From the NCBI GenBank assembly GCA_934122235.1, contig CAKOWE010000009.1:1-57190 (forward strand): DNA of 57,190 bases, given 5' to 3'. The stretch is from an uncultured Clostridia bacterium. GTDB taxonomy: Bacteria > Bacillota > Clostridia > TANB77 > CAG-508. Below, piece by piece: positions 28,179-36,184 of this stretch (positions within the stretch are counted from its first letter, which is position 1; every line of letters begins with the position of its first letter). A program made the translations under genes and the position numbers. The notes beneath the pieces are model-generated. The model saw only the letters and a program-made list of their open reading frames with translations. It was not told where the DNA came from and made no database searches.

Positions 28179-29288
28179 TTAATGTTTTTTTCTTTTTCCC
28201 GGTTTTCCCATAGAGTGTATTGATTTCATTCCCCTTGCATTAAATATTCCTTTTACAACTTTTTCTGCTCTAGATAATCCCATAAAGAATATCGCTGCAA
28301 ATAAAGGTGCTTTTATCATTATTTCTGATGCTGATACTATAAACAAAGCATACAATAGTGCATGTAATGGCTGAACAAGCAAGCTAACTTCAAATTCTTT
28401 AAACCATGTTCCAAAAGCTTGTGCCCTTCCATCTCCAACCTTATCTGCTGAATATGTAACAGTAATTAATGGCGAAATTATAATTAAAAAGGCTACTGAT
28501 AAAGCTCTTTTTATATACAATATAAAAAATTTTATTTGATAAAATACTAATACCCAATATATAAGAGAACTTGCAACAGCATCCCAGCCCATTTTTATGT
28601 ATGCATTAGTAAATGACCATATAAAAATTTTATACTCTACTACTTTTGAAACACCTGGTATTTGTTTTATTAATTCAAGTAATGTTTTTGAAATAACCAT
28701 ACTAAATAAAATTATATAATGCATAAAAAATATCAATATAAAACTTTGTACCCAGCTTATAAACATTTTTTTATATTTTGCTTTATCTTCTGATAAGGTA
28801 GAAAGTGCCATTCTTATTCCTATATATAAAAGCATACATAAAGATAATGCTATGGCTAATTTTCTTAAAGCATTGTACCATATTGAAACTTGTTCTTTTA
28901 GTTTTACATGTATTTCGTTTGTATTAGTTGCATCATCTAATAAGTAATTAGCATCAAATACTTTTATTTCGTTAAAAACCACATCATATATCATAAAAAC
29001 AAATGATGATGTATTTGAAACAGCCAAATTTAATGCGCAAGATAGTGTAATAGCAAAAGTGTTACCTATATTAGCTAATATATTAGCTACCACTCCACCA
29101 GAAGTTGGTGTATAGGTAATATTTTCTTTTCTTGTTACACCATTTGATGTAATATTACGCTTATCGCTATTTAATATTTCATCATATTCGTCACTAGCAT
29201 CGTTTGTATCTGTTGCATACGAAACTATTGGTTGTATTAAATTAAAAAACATAACTATTAATAATATCGATACTATTACTTTTTTCAT
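28179..29288 (-). CDS. VirB6-like polytopic membrane protein (copy 1)
   Basis: A 369-residue protein with signal peptide (1-26) and the minimal VirB6-like core: LYIGIRMALSTLSEDKAKYKKM and YIKRALSVAFLIIISPLITVTYS, then DGRAQAFGTWFKEF. It ends with a short basic tail (KGIFNARGMKSIHSMGKPGKRKKH). It has no extra hydrolase or linker domain and is the simplest of three paralogues, so it may be the ancestral form. It directly follows virB4, matching the common VirB4-VirB6 gene order. Confidence 0.72.
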   Translation of the reverse strand: MKKVIVSILLIVMFFNLIQPIVSYATDTNDASDEYDEILNSDKRNITSNGVTRKENITYTPTSGGVVANILANIGNTFAITLSCALNLAVSNTSSFVFMIYDVVFNEIKVFDANYLLDDATNTNEIHVKLKEQVSIWYNALRKLAIALSLCMLLYIGIRMALSTLSEDKAKYKKMFISWVQSFILIFFMHYIILFSMVISKTLLELIKQIPGVSKVVEYKIFIWSFTNAYIKMGWDAVASSLIYWVLVFYQIKFFILYIKRALSVAFLIIISPLITVTYSADKVGDGRAQAFGTWFKEFEVSLLVQPLHALLYALFIVSASEIMIKAPLFAAIFFMGLSRAEKVVKGIFNARGMKSIHSMGKPGKRKKH

Positions 29289-29324
29289 TTAAAAACCTTT
29301 CTTTGATTTTGTATTAATTTATTC

Positions 29325-31295
29325 TTACCTGTTTTTCTGACGCATTTCATTCAATTTATTTACGTTTGTTTCAACAAATTCAAACTCTTTCTTTGTTGGC
29401 TGTATCGCTATAATAGCAGTATCTGAACCAACTTTTAATAATCCTTCACCTCTATTACATGTTGTTAAGAAATATGCCTCTCCTTCGCTTAGTTTAAATA
29501 CTTCTTTTATATATTCTATTTCTGATTTATCTTGTGCTAAAAACAATTTTGTATCTGATGATGTTAAAACAGCTTGTACTTCTGGCTTTTCGTAGAAATC
29601 TTGGAATTTTTGTGAAATTACGGCTAATGATACATTTCTTTTTCTTGCACGTCTAGCCATTGTATTTAAGAAGTCTACAGCTTCTGGATATGGTAATAAC
29701 ATCCATGCCTCGTCTACTAGTACTCTTTTTCTAGAAGCTTTATTTTTGTCTTCGCTGTTCTTTTTAACATATTTTTCCCAAATCCAAGATAGTAATATTT
29801 GTTGTGCAAGTGGTCTTGCAAATCTTTCCTCTAATCCTGATATATCCAAGTTGATAAATGGTATGTTATCTAATAATTCAAATGTAGATTGTCCATCAAA
29901 ATATGCCATCTGTCCATCAAATTCTCTTACATATTGTTTCATAACTTTTATTAAATAACTATAGTGAAATCTATAATCTGGGTTATCATTTAATTTTGCA
30001 TTTTCACTTATTCTTTTGTACCAAGAACCTATAGTTGGCATATCTTTTTTTGTTTTTCCTATATGTCCATTGTTAATTATTTTTCCTTCCTCTTCCTCAT
30101 ATAAGCTTCTTATATCATTTGTTATTCCAATTCTTGTATATTCTTGTGCTACTGCTTCTGCAATAATTTGTTTTGTTAACTCATTTACTTCTTGGCTTCT
30201 AGTACTACCTCTTGCCATTGTAAGCAATGCTTGCGTAACATCTTCTACTTTATTTTCTACATTTAGCATTGTTCTTTCTTTTCCTGTTATTTCATCTTTT
30301 ACAATTTCAGGCTCCAAATCAAATAAATTAATTATTGTATTAGAGTTAGGACTTATTGTTACATTTATTCCTCCTAAGGCTTCTGCTACAACACCGTATT
30401 CGCCTTCAGCGTCTAGTGCTAAGCTTTCAATTCCCATAAGTACAGATGAACGTGCTGTTAGAGTTTTAATTGTAACACCTTTACCAGCTCCAGATTTACC
30501 AAATATAACCATATTATAATTAGTAAGAGTACTACTAAAGTTATCAAATAATATTGGTAGTCCTGTTTGTCTGTTAAATCCAAGTGGAATACCTTTTTCG
30601 TGTCCTACATCTGATGTAAAGAAAGGAAATACAGTTGCCATTGAACGCCTATCAAATGTATGATTTTTCTTTATTTTATTTTCGCAAAATGGCATGTTAC
30701 TTCTAAAAGCTTCATCTTGCATTGCCCATGCCGGTTTTACACCTATCATTGTTTTTGACATTTCAGCTATTAGTAACTCTGTATATTTATCTAATTCTTC
30801 AAGGCTATATGCAAACAATGTACACATTATTGAAGACTCAAATAATTTATTAAATCCAGCTGCTATCTCGTCTCTTAATTCTTCTGCTTCTAATCTTTTT
30901 TGTGCAAGTATTCTTTCTCTGTTTATGTCTCCTCTGTCTAATGCAACAATTCTTTCTGATTCTAGTTCGCTTATTGTTCTATTCAATTCATTTTGAGATG
31001 TACTTTCACTTATCGGATTTATAAATACAGAAACATTTAAATCTCCAAATGTATACATAGCTCTTAAAAATTCTGGGAATGTACACATTCTTGGAATTGT
31101 AGAAACAACCATACTCCTAGCATATCTCGTTCTACTTGAAACTATCTCTAAATAATTTGTATTACTTGCATCAATACCTGCTGGTGCAATTAAATCCTTT
31201 AATGTACTAGCATTTTTTGAAAGTATACTTTCTTGGATTTTCTCTGATTCTATAGTTTCTATCATCATATCCTGATTTTTTTCCTTTTTTGCCAT
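29325..31295 (-). CDS. virB4: VirB4-type T4SS ATPase
   Basis: A 656-residue cytosolic ATPase that powers substrate transfer and pilus assembly in T4SS. The N-terminal domain (to about 250) precedes a RecA/HerA-like motor: Walker A GKSGAGKG (266-273), LALDAEGEYGVVA after it, Walker B RVLVDEAW (524-531), then ARRARKRN and SQKFQDF (561-567), the usual VirB4/TraC signatures. The length is slightly below typical (about 780-830 in Proteobacteria) but normal for compact Gram-positive forms. No VirD4 coupling ATPase accompanies it. The upstream gene encodes a membrane-anchored protein resembling a second VirB4 N-terminal domain. Confidence 0.92.
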   Translation of the reverse strand: MAKKEKNQDMMIETIESEKIQESILSKNASTLKDLIAPAGIDASNTNYLEIVSSRTRYARSMVVSTIPRMCTFPEFLRAMYTFGDLNVSVFINPISESTSQNELNRTISELESERIVALDRGDINRERILAQKRLEAEELRDEIAAGFNKLFESSIMCTLFAYSLEELDKYTELLIAEMSKTMIGVKPAWAMQDEAFRSNMPFCENKIKKNHTFDRRSMATVFPFFTSDVGHEKGIPLGFNRQTGLPILFDNFSSTLTNYNMVIFGKSGAGKGVTIKTLTARSSVLMGIESLALDAEGEYGVVAEALGGINVTISPNSNTIINLFDLEPEIVKDEITGKERTMLNVENKVEDVTQALLTMARGSTRSQEVNELTKQIIAEAVAQEYTRIGITNDIRSLYEEEEGKIINNGHIGKTKKDMPTIGSWYKRISENAKLNDNPDYRFHYSYLIKVMKQYVREFDGQMAYFDGQSTFELLDNIPFINLDISGLEERFARPLAQQILLSWIWEKYVKKNSEDKNKASRKRVLVDEAWMLLPYPEAVDFLNTMARRARKRNVSLAVISQKFQDFYEKPEVQAVLTSSDTKLFLAQDKSEIEYIKEVFKLSEGEAYFLTTCNRGEGLLKVGSDTAIIAIQPTKKEFEFVETNVNKLNEMRQKNR

Positions 31296-31320
31296 TTATA
31301 TCCTTCCCTTCTTTTGTATT

Positions 31321-32565
31321 TTATTGTGCTATTTTTTCTGTATTTAATTTTCTTCTGCCTCTTTTAGCTGGTGTTTTAGGCGATACATCTTCCGCACTAT
31401 CTTTTGTATCTTTCTTTACCTCTTCATTTTCTTCTTTATTAGCACTTTTTCTTTTGATTACTTTTTTGGTTTCTTGATATAAGTCTGTATCCATTTGGTC
31501 TTTATATTGTTCAATTAATTCTAATGCTTTTTCTTCAATTATCTTTTTTTGTTGTTCTTCTTGTTCTTTCTTTTCTTTTCTAATTTTATCTGCATCCATA
31601 ATGCTTTGTGTTGCTAATTCTACTGATTTTTCATTCAATTCTTCTTCTAATTTTTCTTGTTTTTTAACTAAAACATCTTTGCTTGTTGAATATAATGAAT
31701 CATATTGAGCATCTAAAGCCTTTCCTAATTGCATCAATTCTGAATCGTCTCTGTTATATGCTATATATAATAGTTCAGCTAATTCTTCTGAATCCAATAT
31801 TTTTCCGCCAACTTCAGAAGCTGCAAGTGATCTTATTACAGATTGAGTTCTTGTAAACAACTCTGAAAAGCATATATTGTCTATCTCTTCATTTGAATAT
31901 GTACTTACAGAGCCAAACTCATTTGCAAAATATGAAACTATTATATATGTTTTTTGTTGTAAAACATTTTTATTTAAACTCATCCTTCCAACATAATCAG
32001 ATATATCTGCTCCATATTCAAATACATTTTCTTTTCTTCTTATTTGATATGCTATTTTTTTAGATAACTCTACATTTCCCTTCATATCTGCTTCTTTTTG
32101 TTTTAATTTCAAATCTTCTATTTCTTTTTCCATGTTTTTTATTCTGTCTTTATATTCGTCTACTATATCTCTTAAGTTCAAGCTTCTTGTTTGTACATAT
32201 AGTTGAATAGGAAATCTTAATGTATTTAAAAATTGAACGAATCCTTCTTCAACTGCTACTTTTTCATCTTCAGACATTAAATCATAATTTACACCTTGGC
32301 ATTGTATAACCATTACATATTGAGTTCTATTTTTTCTTATAATCATGTTATCTTTAACTTCATCAAATTCCATAAACTTATGAATAGATTCTGTTGATAA
32401 TTTTTCTTTAAACTTTCCAACTGTACTTTCTGGTGTCTTTTTTACTTTAGTTTCTTCTTTTTTGGTTTTATCTTTAACTACTAATATAAAATAAGCAGCA
32501 CCTAATCCAAATATTAAGAAAACTAATAATATTATAATAACATTAAGTAAACTAACTATATCCAT
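31321..32565 (-). CDS. Membrane-anchored VirB4/TraC N-terminal-like protein
   Basis: A 414-residue protein with one membrane segment (about 7-30), then a domain like the N-terminal part of VirB4/TraC ATPases: RTQYVMVIQCQGVNYDLMSEDE, FLNTLRFPIQLYVQTRSL, then coiled segments. A lysine/glutamate-rich coiled coil with a basic C-terminus (KRGRRKLN) follows. It has no ATP-binding motif. Similar small proteins occur next to PrgI and VirB4 in Gram-positive conjugation modules. It likely anchors or shapes the VirB4 hexamer. The last base of the upstream prgI gene abuts its start (no gap), a sign of coupled translation. Confidence 0.6.
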   Translation of the reverse strand: MDIVSLLNVIIILLVFLIFGLGAAYFILVVKDKTKKEETKVKKTPESTVGKFKEKLSTESIHKFMEFDEVKDNMIIRKNRTQYVMVIQCQGVNYDLMSEDEKVAVEEGFVQFLNTLRFPIQLYVQTRSLNLRDIVDEYKDRIKNMEKEIEDLKLKQKEADMKGNVELSKKIAYQIRRKENVFEYGADISDYVGRMSLNKNVLQQKTYIIVSYFANEFGSVSTYSNEEIDNICFSELFTRTQSVIRSLAASEVGGKILDSEELAELLYIAYNRDDSELMQLGKALDAQYDSLYSTSKDVLVKKQEKLEEELNEKSVELATQSIMDADKIRKEKKEQEEQQKKIIEEKALELIEQYKDQMDTDLYQETKKVIKRKSANKEENEEVKKDTKDSAEDVSPKTPAKRGRRKLNTEKIAQ

Positions 32566-32901
32566 TTACTTTTCCTCCTTTGTATATGTATAAATTTTTC
32601 TGCTCATTTTAAACTTAGCATATCTTCTAATTATCTCATCTAAAGATTCTCCACCTATTTTTTTAGTAAATGGTAGCCCTGCAACTGTTGGAATTTTAAA
32701 AGCTCCTACAGCATATCCAATTAAAGCAAACACTGCCATAATTATAATTCCTACAATTTGCATTCCTAATAAACTAAATATAAAAAGGAAAATCGCTCCT
32801 ATTGCAGCACCTATTGCAGTTGTTATTAATGATTTAACTGAAAATATAACTAATATTCTAGTTTCTCCTCTTAAATTACGTGGTATATTATATGTACCCA
32901 T
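32566..32901 (-). CDS. PrgI family protein (VirB3-like)
   Basis: A 111-residue protein of the PrgI family: it starts TYNIPRNLRGETRILVIFS and has two adjacent membrane segments (about 24-47 and 50-68) and a basic tail ending IYTYTKEEK. PrgI/VirB3 proteins are small inner-membrane partners of VirB4. AGGAGGAG precedes the ATG. Its position before the VirB4-like genes is the usual order in Gram-positive T4SS. Confidence 0.85.
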   Translation of the reverse strand: MGTYNIPRNLRGETRILVIFSVKSLITTAIGAAIGAIFLFIFSLLGMQIVGIIIMAVFALIGYAVGAFKIPTVAGLPFTKKIGGESLDEIIRRYAKFKMSRKIYTYTKEEK

Positions 32902-32923
32902 AACTCTCCTCCTTTGTTTATGC

Positions 32924-33325
32924 TTAATTTGTTATGTTTATCATAAAGTTGTATAGTAATGACCATATTACTTGAGCTCCAAATATAACAATTGTTGATA
33001 CCACCAAACCTATTAGTTGAGTTTTTAATTTTGCTCTTTCGCTAGCATCATCTTTTGCCATCATATATTTTATTCCCATAATAACTGTTACAACAACTAA
33101 AACAACAGTTGCAATAGCCACTAAAGCTTGTCCTATAGGTACTACAACATTTTTTATACTATCCGTATCCAATACTTCCTTACTTTTTCCATTTTGTATA
33201 AATTTATCTCCTTGATTTATCCATTCATTTATAGTACTTGCCTGTATTCTAGTTGAAAATATCATTAAAGCACATAAAAAAACAGTTAATATAATTGCTA
33301 ATGTTTTTGTCCTCTTATTTTTCAT
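32924..33325 (-). CDS. VirB2/TrbC-like pilin (third copy)
   Basis: A 133-residue protein with signal peptide (1-29, ends IQAS) and two membrane segments (60-84, 102-125) separated by a charged turn. The turn motif GIKYMMAKDDASERAK and the FGAQVIW stretch match VirB2/TrbC-type subunits in Firmicutes T4SS. These small hydrophobic subunits form a pilus or channel lining. It is the first gene after the second T4SS promoter (33363-33391). GGGGG precedes the ATG. Confidence 0.75.
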   Translation of the reverse strand: MKNKRTKTLAIILTVFLCALMIFSTRIQASTINEWINQGDKFIQNGKSKEVLDTDSIKNVVVPIGQALVAIATVVLVVVTVIMGIKYMMAKDDASERAKLKTQLIGLVVSTIVIFGAQVIWSLLYNFMINITN

Positions 33326-33362
33326 ATATTACCCCCATTTTTAAGCATATATAATTAATAAT

Positions 33363-33391
33363 ATTATACTTTATTTAATTTTATTTTTCAA
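33363..33391 (-). promoter_or_regulatory. Sigma-A promoter of the main T4SS operon
   Basis: TTGAAA (33386-33391, minus strand) and TATAAT (33363-33368) with a 17-base spacer, about 40 bases before the third pilin gene. From here the genes down to the terminator at 17262-17284 run in one direction with short gaps, about 16 kb. Confidence 0.7.
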
Positions 33392-33511
33392 CATTTACCA
33401 ACAATTATCTTGCCTGTAATACAAAAAAAATATTATTGTAACATTGCTGTAAAAATGATTTTGCATTTTCGACTTACGGGAAATACATTAACAGCATTTT
33501 TGAACTTATAA

Positions 33512-33569
33512 AAATATAAAGCACAATATTTAGGTATATTAAAATACATAAATATTGTGCTTTATATTT
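33512..33569. repeat. Perfect 21-bp inverted repeat
   Basis: A 21-base arm (33512-33532) is exactly complementary to 33549-33569, around a 16-base loop. It lies just downstream of the transposase remnant and before the T4SS promoter. It may be a terminator or the scar end of a mobile element. Confidence 0.8.
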
Positions 33570-33599
33570 CTTAATATTTCTTTTTTTCTTAGATTAAAA

Positions 33600-33945
33600 T
33601 TATTTTAACTTTTTTATTTCTTGCTCAGATAGCTTAGTTATCCTTTTAATTACTTCTATTTCTATATCTTCCTTTAACATTTGTTTTACTATTTCGATAG
33701 TAGTTTGTTTTATTCCCCGTTCTATTCCATTTTCTAATCCATTGTCATATCCACATTCTTCTATTGTCTCCTGCTTTCTTATGTATTTTTCTCTTAAATG
33801 TGCTAAATATCTTTCATGTTTATCCTCGTTTATTTGTTTTAATACATCTTTTGCCTCTCTTATTGCAACTTGATTTCTGTTTCTTTTATTTCTTTTCTCG
33901 CTTTTGATATTTCTTTATATATAATTTTAGTATTTCTGCTAATAT
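33600..33945 (-). pseudogene. Decayed PD-(D/E)XK (Rpn-type) transposase remnant
   Basis: On the minus strand, the C-terminal part of a PD-(D/E)XK/Rpn-family transposase can be read: REKYIRKQETIEE, then GLENGIERGIKQ and the end LSEQEIKKLK with stop at 33600-33602. Upstream, another frame gives IYKEISKARKEIKETE, also family-like, so at least one frameshift near 33870-33900 separates the parts. The nuclease domain and start are missing. It uses CGG in frame (in ERGIKQ), unlike intact genes here, consistent with foreign origin. It lies between two pilin genes of the T4SS. Confidence 0.75.
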
Positions 33946-33977
33946 GACAGTTTGGCTGTTTTCTACCACATATAAAA

Positions 33978-34007
33978 AAAGCAAAAATAATATATTATTT
34001 TTGCTTT
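33978..34007 (-). terminator. Terminator after the second pilin gene
   Basis: A perfect 30-base palindrome (AAAGCAAAAATAATA followed by its complement) is followed on the minus strand by seven T. It closes the first T4SS transcript before the remnant. Confidence 0.85.
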
Positions 34008-34049
34008 GACTATTTTATTAACATTATAAAATCTATGTTATGTTTCATA

Positions 34050-34409
34050 TTAAGAGCCCATATTTCGTGCAAAGTTTGCAATTATTGTTAATATTCCTGT
34101 ACCACCAAACATAATTACTGCACCTATTACATACGGTATTAATCTTTCTTTTATAGTAGCTTTGTCGTTTGTGCTACTCATCATGTACTTTACTCCTAAC
34201 ATTATTAGGCATATTATTCCAATAGAAACTCCTATAACTTGAACTACCGCTAATATTGATCCTCCAGCTTTAGTTATTTTAGATGTTCCACTAGAATCAT
34301 ATATTCCATTAAAATCATTAGTATTTATATCTCCAGCAAAAGCAAAATTAGGAACTAAAGAAACTAAACATACTAATATTAACATAATACTTATTAATCT
34401 TTTTTTCAT
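34050..34409 (-). CDS. VirB2-like pilin (second copy)
   Basis: A 119-residue protein with signal peptide 1-25 (ends AFA), two membrane segments (50-74, 90-112) and the turn LGVKYMMSSTNDKATIK, which parallels the third copy. It ends FARNMGS. It has the features of a T4SS pilin or channel subunit. AGAGGTGA precedes the ATG. A perfect 16-bp hairpin between this gene and the previous pilin gene may limit or stabilise this part of the transcript. Confidence 0.75.
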   Translation of the reverse strand: MKKRLISIMLILVCLVSLVPNFAFAGDINTNDFNGIYDSSGTSKITKAGGSILAVVQVIGVSIGIICLIMLGVKYMMSSTNDKATIKERLIPYVIGAVIMFGGTGILTIIANFARNMGS

Positions 34410-34432
34410 AGGTTATCACCTCTTTATATTAA

Positions 34433-34466
34433 AATAGATTATTTGTAAGATTACAAATAATCTATT
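34433..34466 (-). terminator. Hairpin between two pilin genes
   Basis: AATAGATTATTTGTAA (34433-34448) pairs perfectly with its complement at 34451-34466, with only two bases between. In the minus direction it is followed by TTTTAATATAA. It may act as a partial terminator or as an RNA-stabilising hairpin giving the first pilin a higher dose. Confidence 0.6.
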
Positions 34467-34488
34467 TTTTATTTAATTAAATTATAAA

Positions 34489-34875
34489 TTATTGTCCGTC
34501 AAAAGCAGTAGTTGCAAAAGATTTAATTAACTCTAATAGTCCTGTTGCCCCAAATAATAATACAGCTCCAACTACATATATAACAGCATGTTTTTTAATT
34601 TCTGCTTTATCATTTGGTGCTGAAGATATGTACTTAATAGCTAATACTATAAGCATTATAATCGCTGTTGCAACAGCAACTACTTGAACAATTGCTAATA
34701 TATTACCTGCTGCAGTTTGAACTTTTCCAGCTGCACCAGTTTTATCATTTGCTTCTATTTTATTTGGATCCAAATAATCATCAGCAAATACTGTTGATTG
34801 CATGCATACTGTTAACATTAATACAGTTAATACAGCAGCTAATATTTTAATTGCTGTTTCTTTTTTTATTTTCAT
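34489..34875 (-). CDS. VirB2-like pilin (first copy)
   Basis: A 128-residue protein with signal peptide 1-31 (ends VFA), membrane segments about 57-82 and 97-118, and the turn AIKYISSAPNDKAEIKK. It is close in plan to the other two copies but clearly diverged in sequence. It is the first gene of the T4SS block, 55 bases from a sigma-A promoter, and has a strong AAAGGAGGAAC site, so it is probably the most abundant product, as expected for a pilin. Confidence 0.78.
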   Translation of the reverse strand: MKIKKETAIKILAAVLTVLMLTVCMQSTVFADDYLDPNKIEANDKTGAAGKVQTAAGNILAIVQVVAVATAIIMLIVLAIKYISSAPNDKAEIKKHAVIYVVGAVLLFGATGLLELIKSFATTAFDGQ

Positions 34876-34929
34876 AATAAGTTCCTCCTTTATTTTGTTT
34901 TACAATATTAAAAACCTAATTATAAATTC

Positions 34930-34958
34930 ATTATACAGTATTATTTTACAAAATGCAA
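34930..34958 (-). promoter_or_regulatory. Sigma-A promoter of the pilin operon
   Basis: TTGCAT (34953-34958, minus strand) and TATAAT (34930-34935) with a 17-base spacer, 55 bases before the first pilin. It begins right after the Spo0E-like gene. Confidence 0.65.
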
Positions 34959-34968
34959 CATTTTTTTC

Positions 34969-35142
34969 TTATTTTATCTCTTTTAGCAAAGTTTTTCTTT
35001 CTTTTCTAATATTTGTAGAATAATACTTGGCTATTAGTTCATCTAATTCTATGCTAATTCTATATATAATATTATAATCTTTTTCATCTATTATGCTTTT
35101 ATTTAATTCTTCTCTTAATTTACAAATCTCCTCATCTATCAT
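34969..35142 (-). CDS. Spo0E-like aspartyl-phosphate phosphatase
   Basis: A 57-residue, two-helix protein: MIDEEICKLREELNKSI, then IIYRISIELDELIAKYY. The pattern SxELDxLIxxYY is the Spo0E-family signature; these proteins dephosphorylate Spo0A-P and delay sporulation. The serine and aspartate of the motif (S30 and D34) are present. AAAGGA precedes the ATG. It lies between lgt and the T4SS promoter, 144 bases after lgt. No separate promoter was identified. It is a small gene easily missed by automated calling. Confidence 0.8.
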   Translation of the reverse strand: MIDEEICKLREELNKSIIDEKDYNIIYRISIELDELIAKYYSTNIRKERKTLLKEIK

Positions 35143-35286
35143 ACATTATCCTTTCTAATGAAATTTATTATTTCATTCTAAAAGTATTTTGCATAGTATT
35201 TTTTACCTATTATTAGAATACCATATTTTTACATTTTGGTCAATAAATAAACAGCATTTTTCCTACCTTTCGTACGTTATTTTTTT

Positions 35287-36093
35287 TCATTTTTTATCAT
35301 CTATTTTTGTTTTTTTATATTTTATTTTTTTATATACCAAAATGACACAAAAAACTACAAATATCGCTATTGATAATATTTGTGATATTTTACAATTTAT
35401 TAGCATTAAACTGTCGCTTCTTATTTCTTCTATAAAAATTCTTGCAAAAGAATATACTATTAAGTAAGTATATGTAACTTCGCCTTTTAAATTTCTATTA
35501 TTTTGTAGTTTTATTAGATAAAAAAACAGAAAAAATGTTATTATAGATTCATAAAAAAAAGTCGGATGCACTTCTATATATTGTCCATTTTCTATTATTC
35601 CCATTCTTAGAAAAGAGTTTGTTTTTGTTCCATATGCTTCTACATTAAAAAAATTTCCCCATCTACCTATTGCTTGTCCTAAACTTAAATATGGAACTAA
35701 ATAATCTAACAAATTTAATATATCTATTTTCTTATATTTACAATATAAATAACAAGTAATAGTTCCTCCTATTATCCCTCCATATATTGCAAGTCCGCCA
35801 CTTCGCACATCAAATATTTTTGCTGGATTATTTAAATAAATATCTAATCTAAAAATACAATAATATAGCCTTGCACAAATTAAAGCTACTGGTATCAAAA
35901 TTAAAAACAAATCTAAAACATCTTCAAATTTTATATTATATAATCCGCTTCTTTTCTTGCATAAATATAATGCTATTACAAAAGCAGATACAATAAAAAC
36001 GGCATACCAATGTATGCCTATTTTTCCTATTTGAATAAAAATTTTAGATATATGAAACTCCAAATTTAATCCTGGAAATGTAATTGTTTGCAT
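35287..36093 (-). CDS. lgt: Prolipoprotein diacylglyceryl transferase
   Basis: A 268-residue polytopic membrane enzyme that moves diacylglycerol onto the cysteine of prolipoproteins. The signature GQAIGRWGNFFNVEAYG carries the essential Arg and the FNxE motif; RSGGLAIYGGIIGG is the other conserved block; HPTFFYES lies before the last segments. Seven membrane segments are plausible. AGGAGGAATAA precedes the ATG. It follows the M16 pair by 91 bases. The length is normal. Confidence 0.95.
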   Translation of the reverse strand: MQTITFPGLNLEFHISKIFIQIGKIGIHWYAVFIVSAFVIALYLCKKRSGLYNIKFEDVLDLFLILIPVALICARLYYCIFRLDIYLNNPAKIFDVRSGGLAIYGGIIGGTITCYLYCKYKKIDILNLLDYLVPYLSLGQAIGRWGNFFNVEAYGTKTNSFLRMGIIENGQYIEVHPTFFYESIITFFLFFYLIKLQNNRNLKGEVTYTYLIVYSFARIFIEEIRSDSLMLINCKISQILSIAIFVVFCVILVYKKIKYKKTKIDDKK

Positions 36094-36184
36094 TTATTCC
36101 TCCTAAATATATTGTTGGATAATTCATAAAGCCATTTAATCAAATTATATTCAGTATGCATTGTAAAAACTTGCTTTATATATT

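Noticed and set aside
17300..34875. Integrative conjugative element or prophage
   Set aside because: No integrase, relaxase, VirD4, replication, partition, capsid or tail genes and no att-like direct repeats were seen; flanking genes are core genes.
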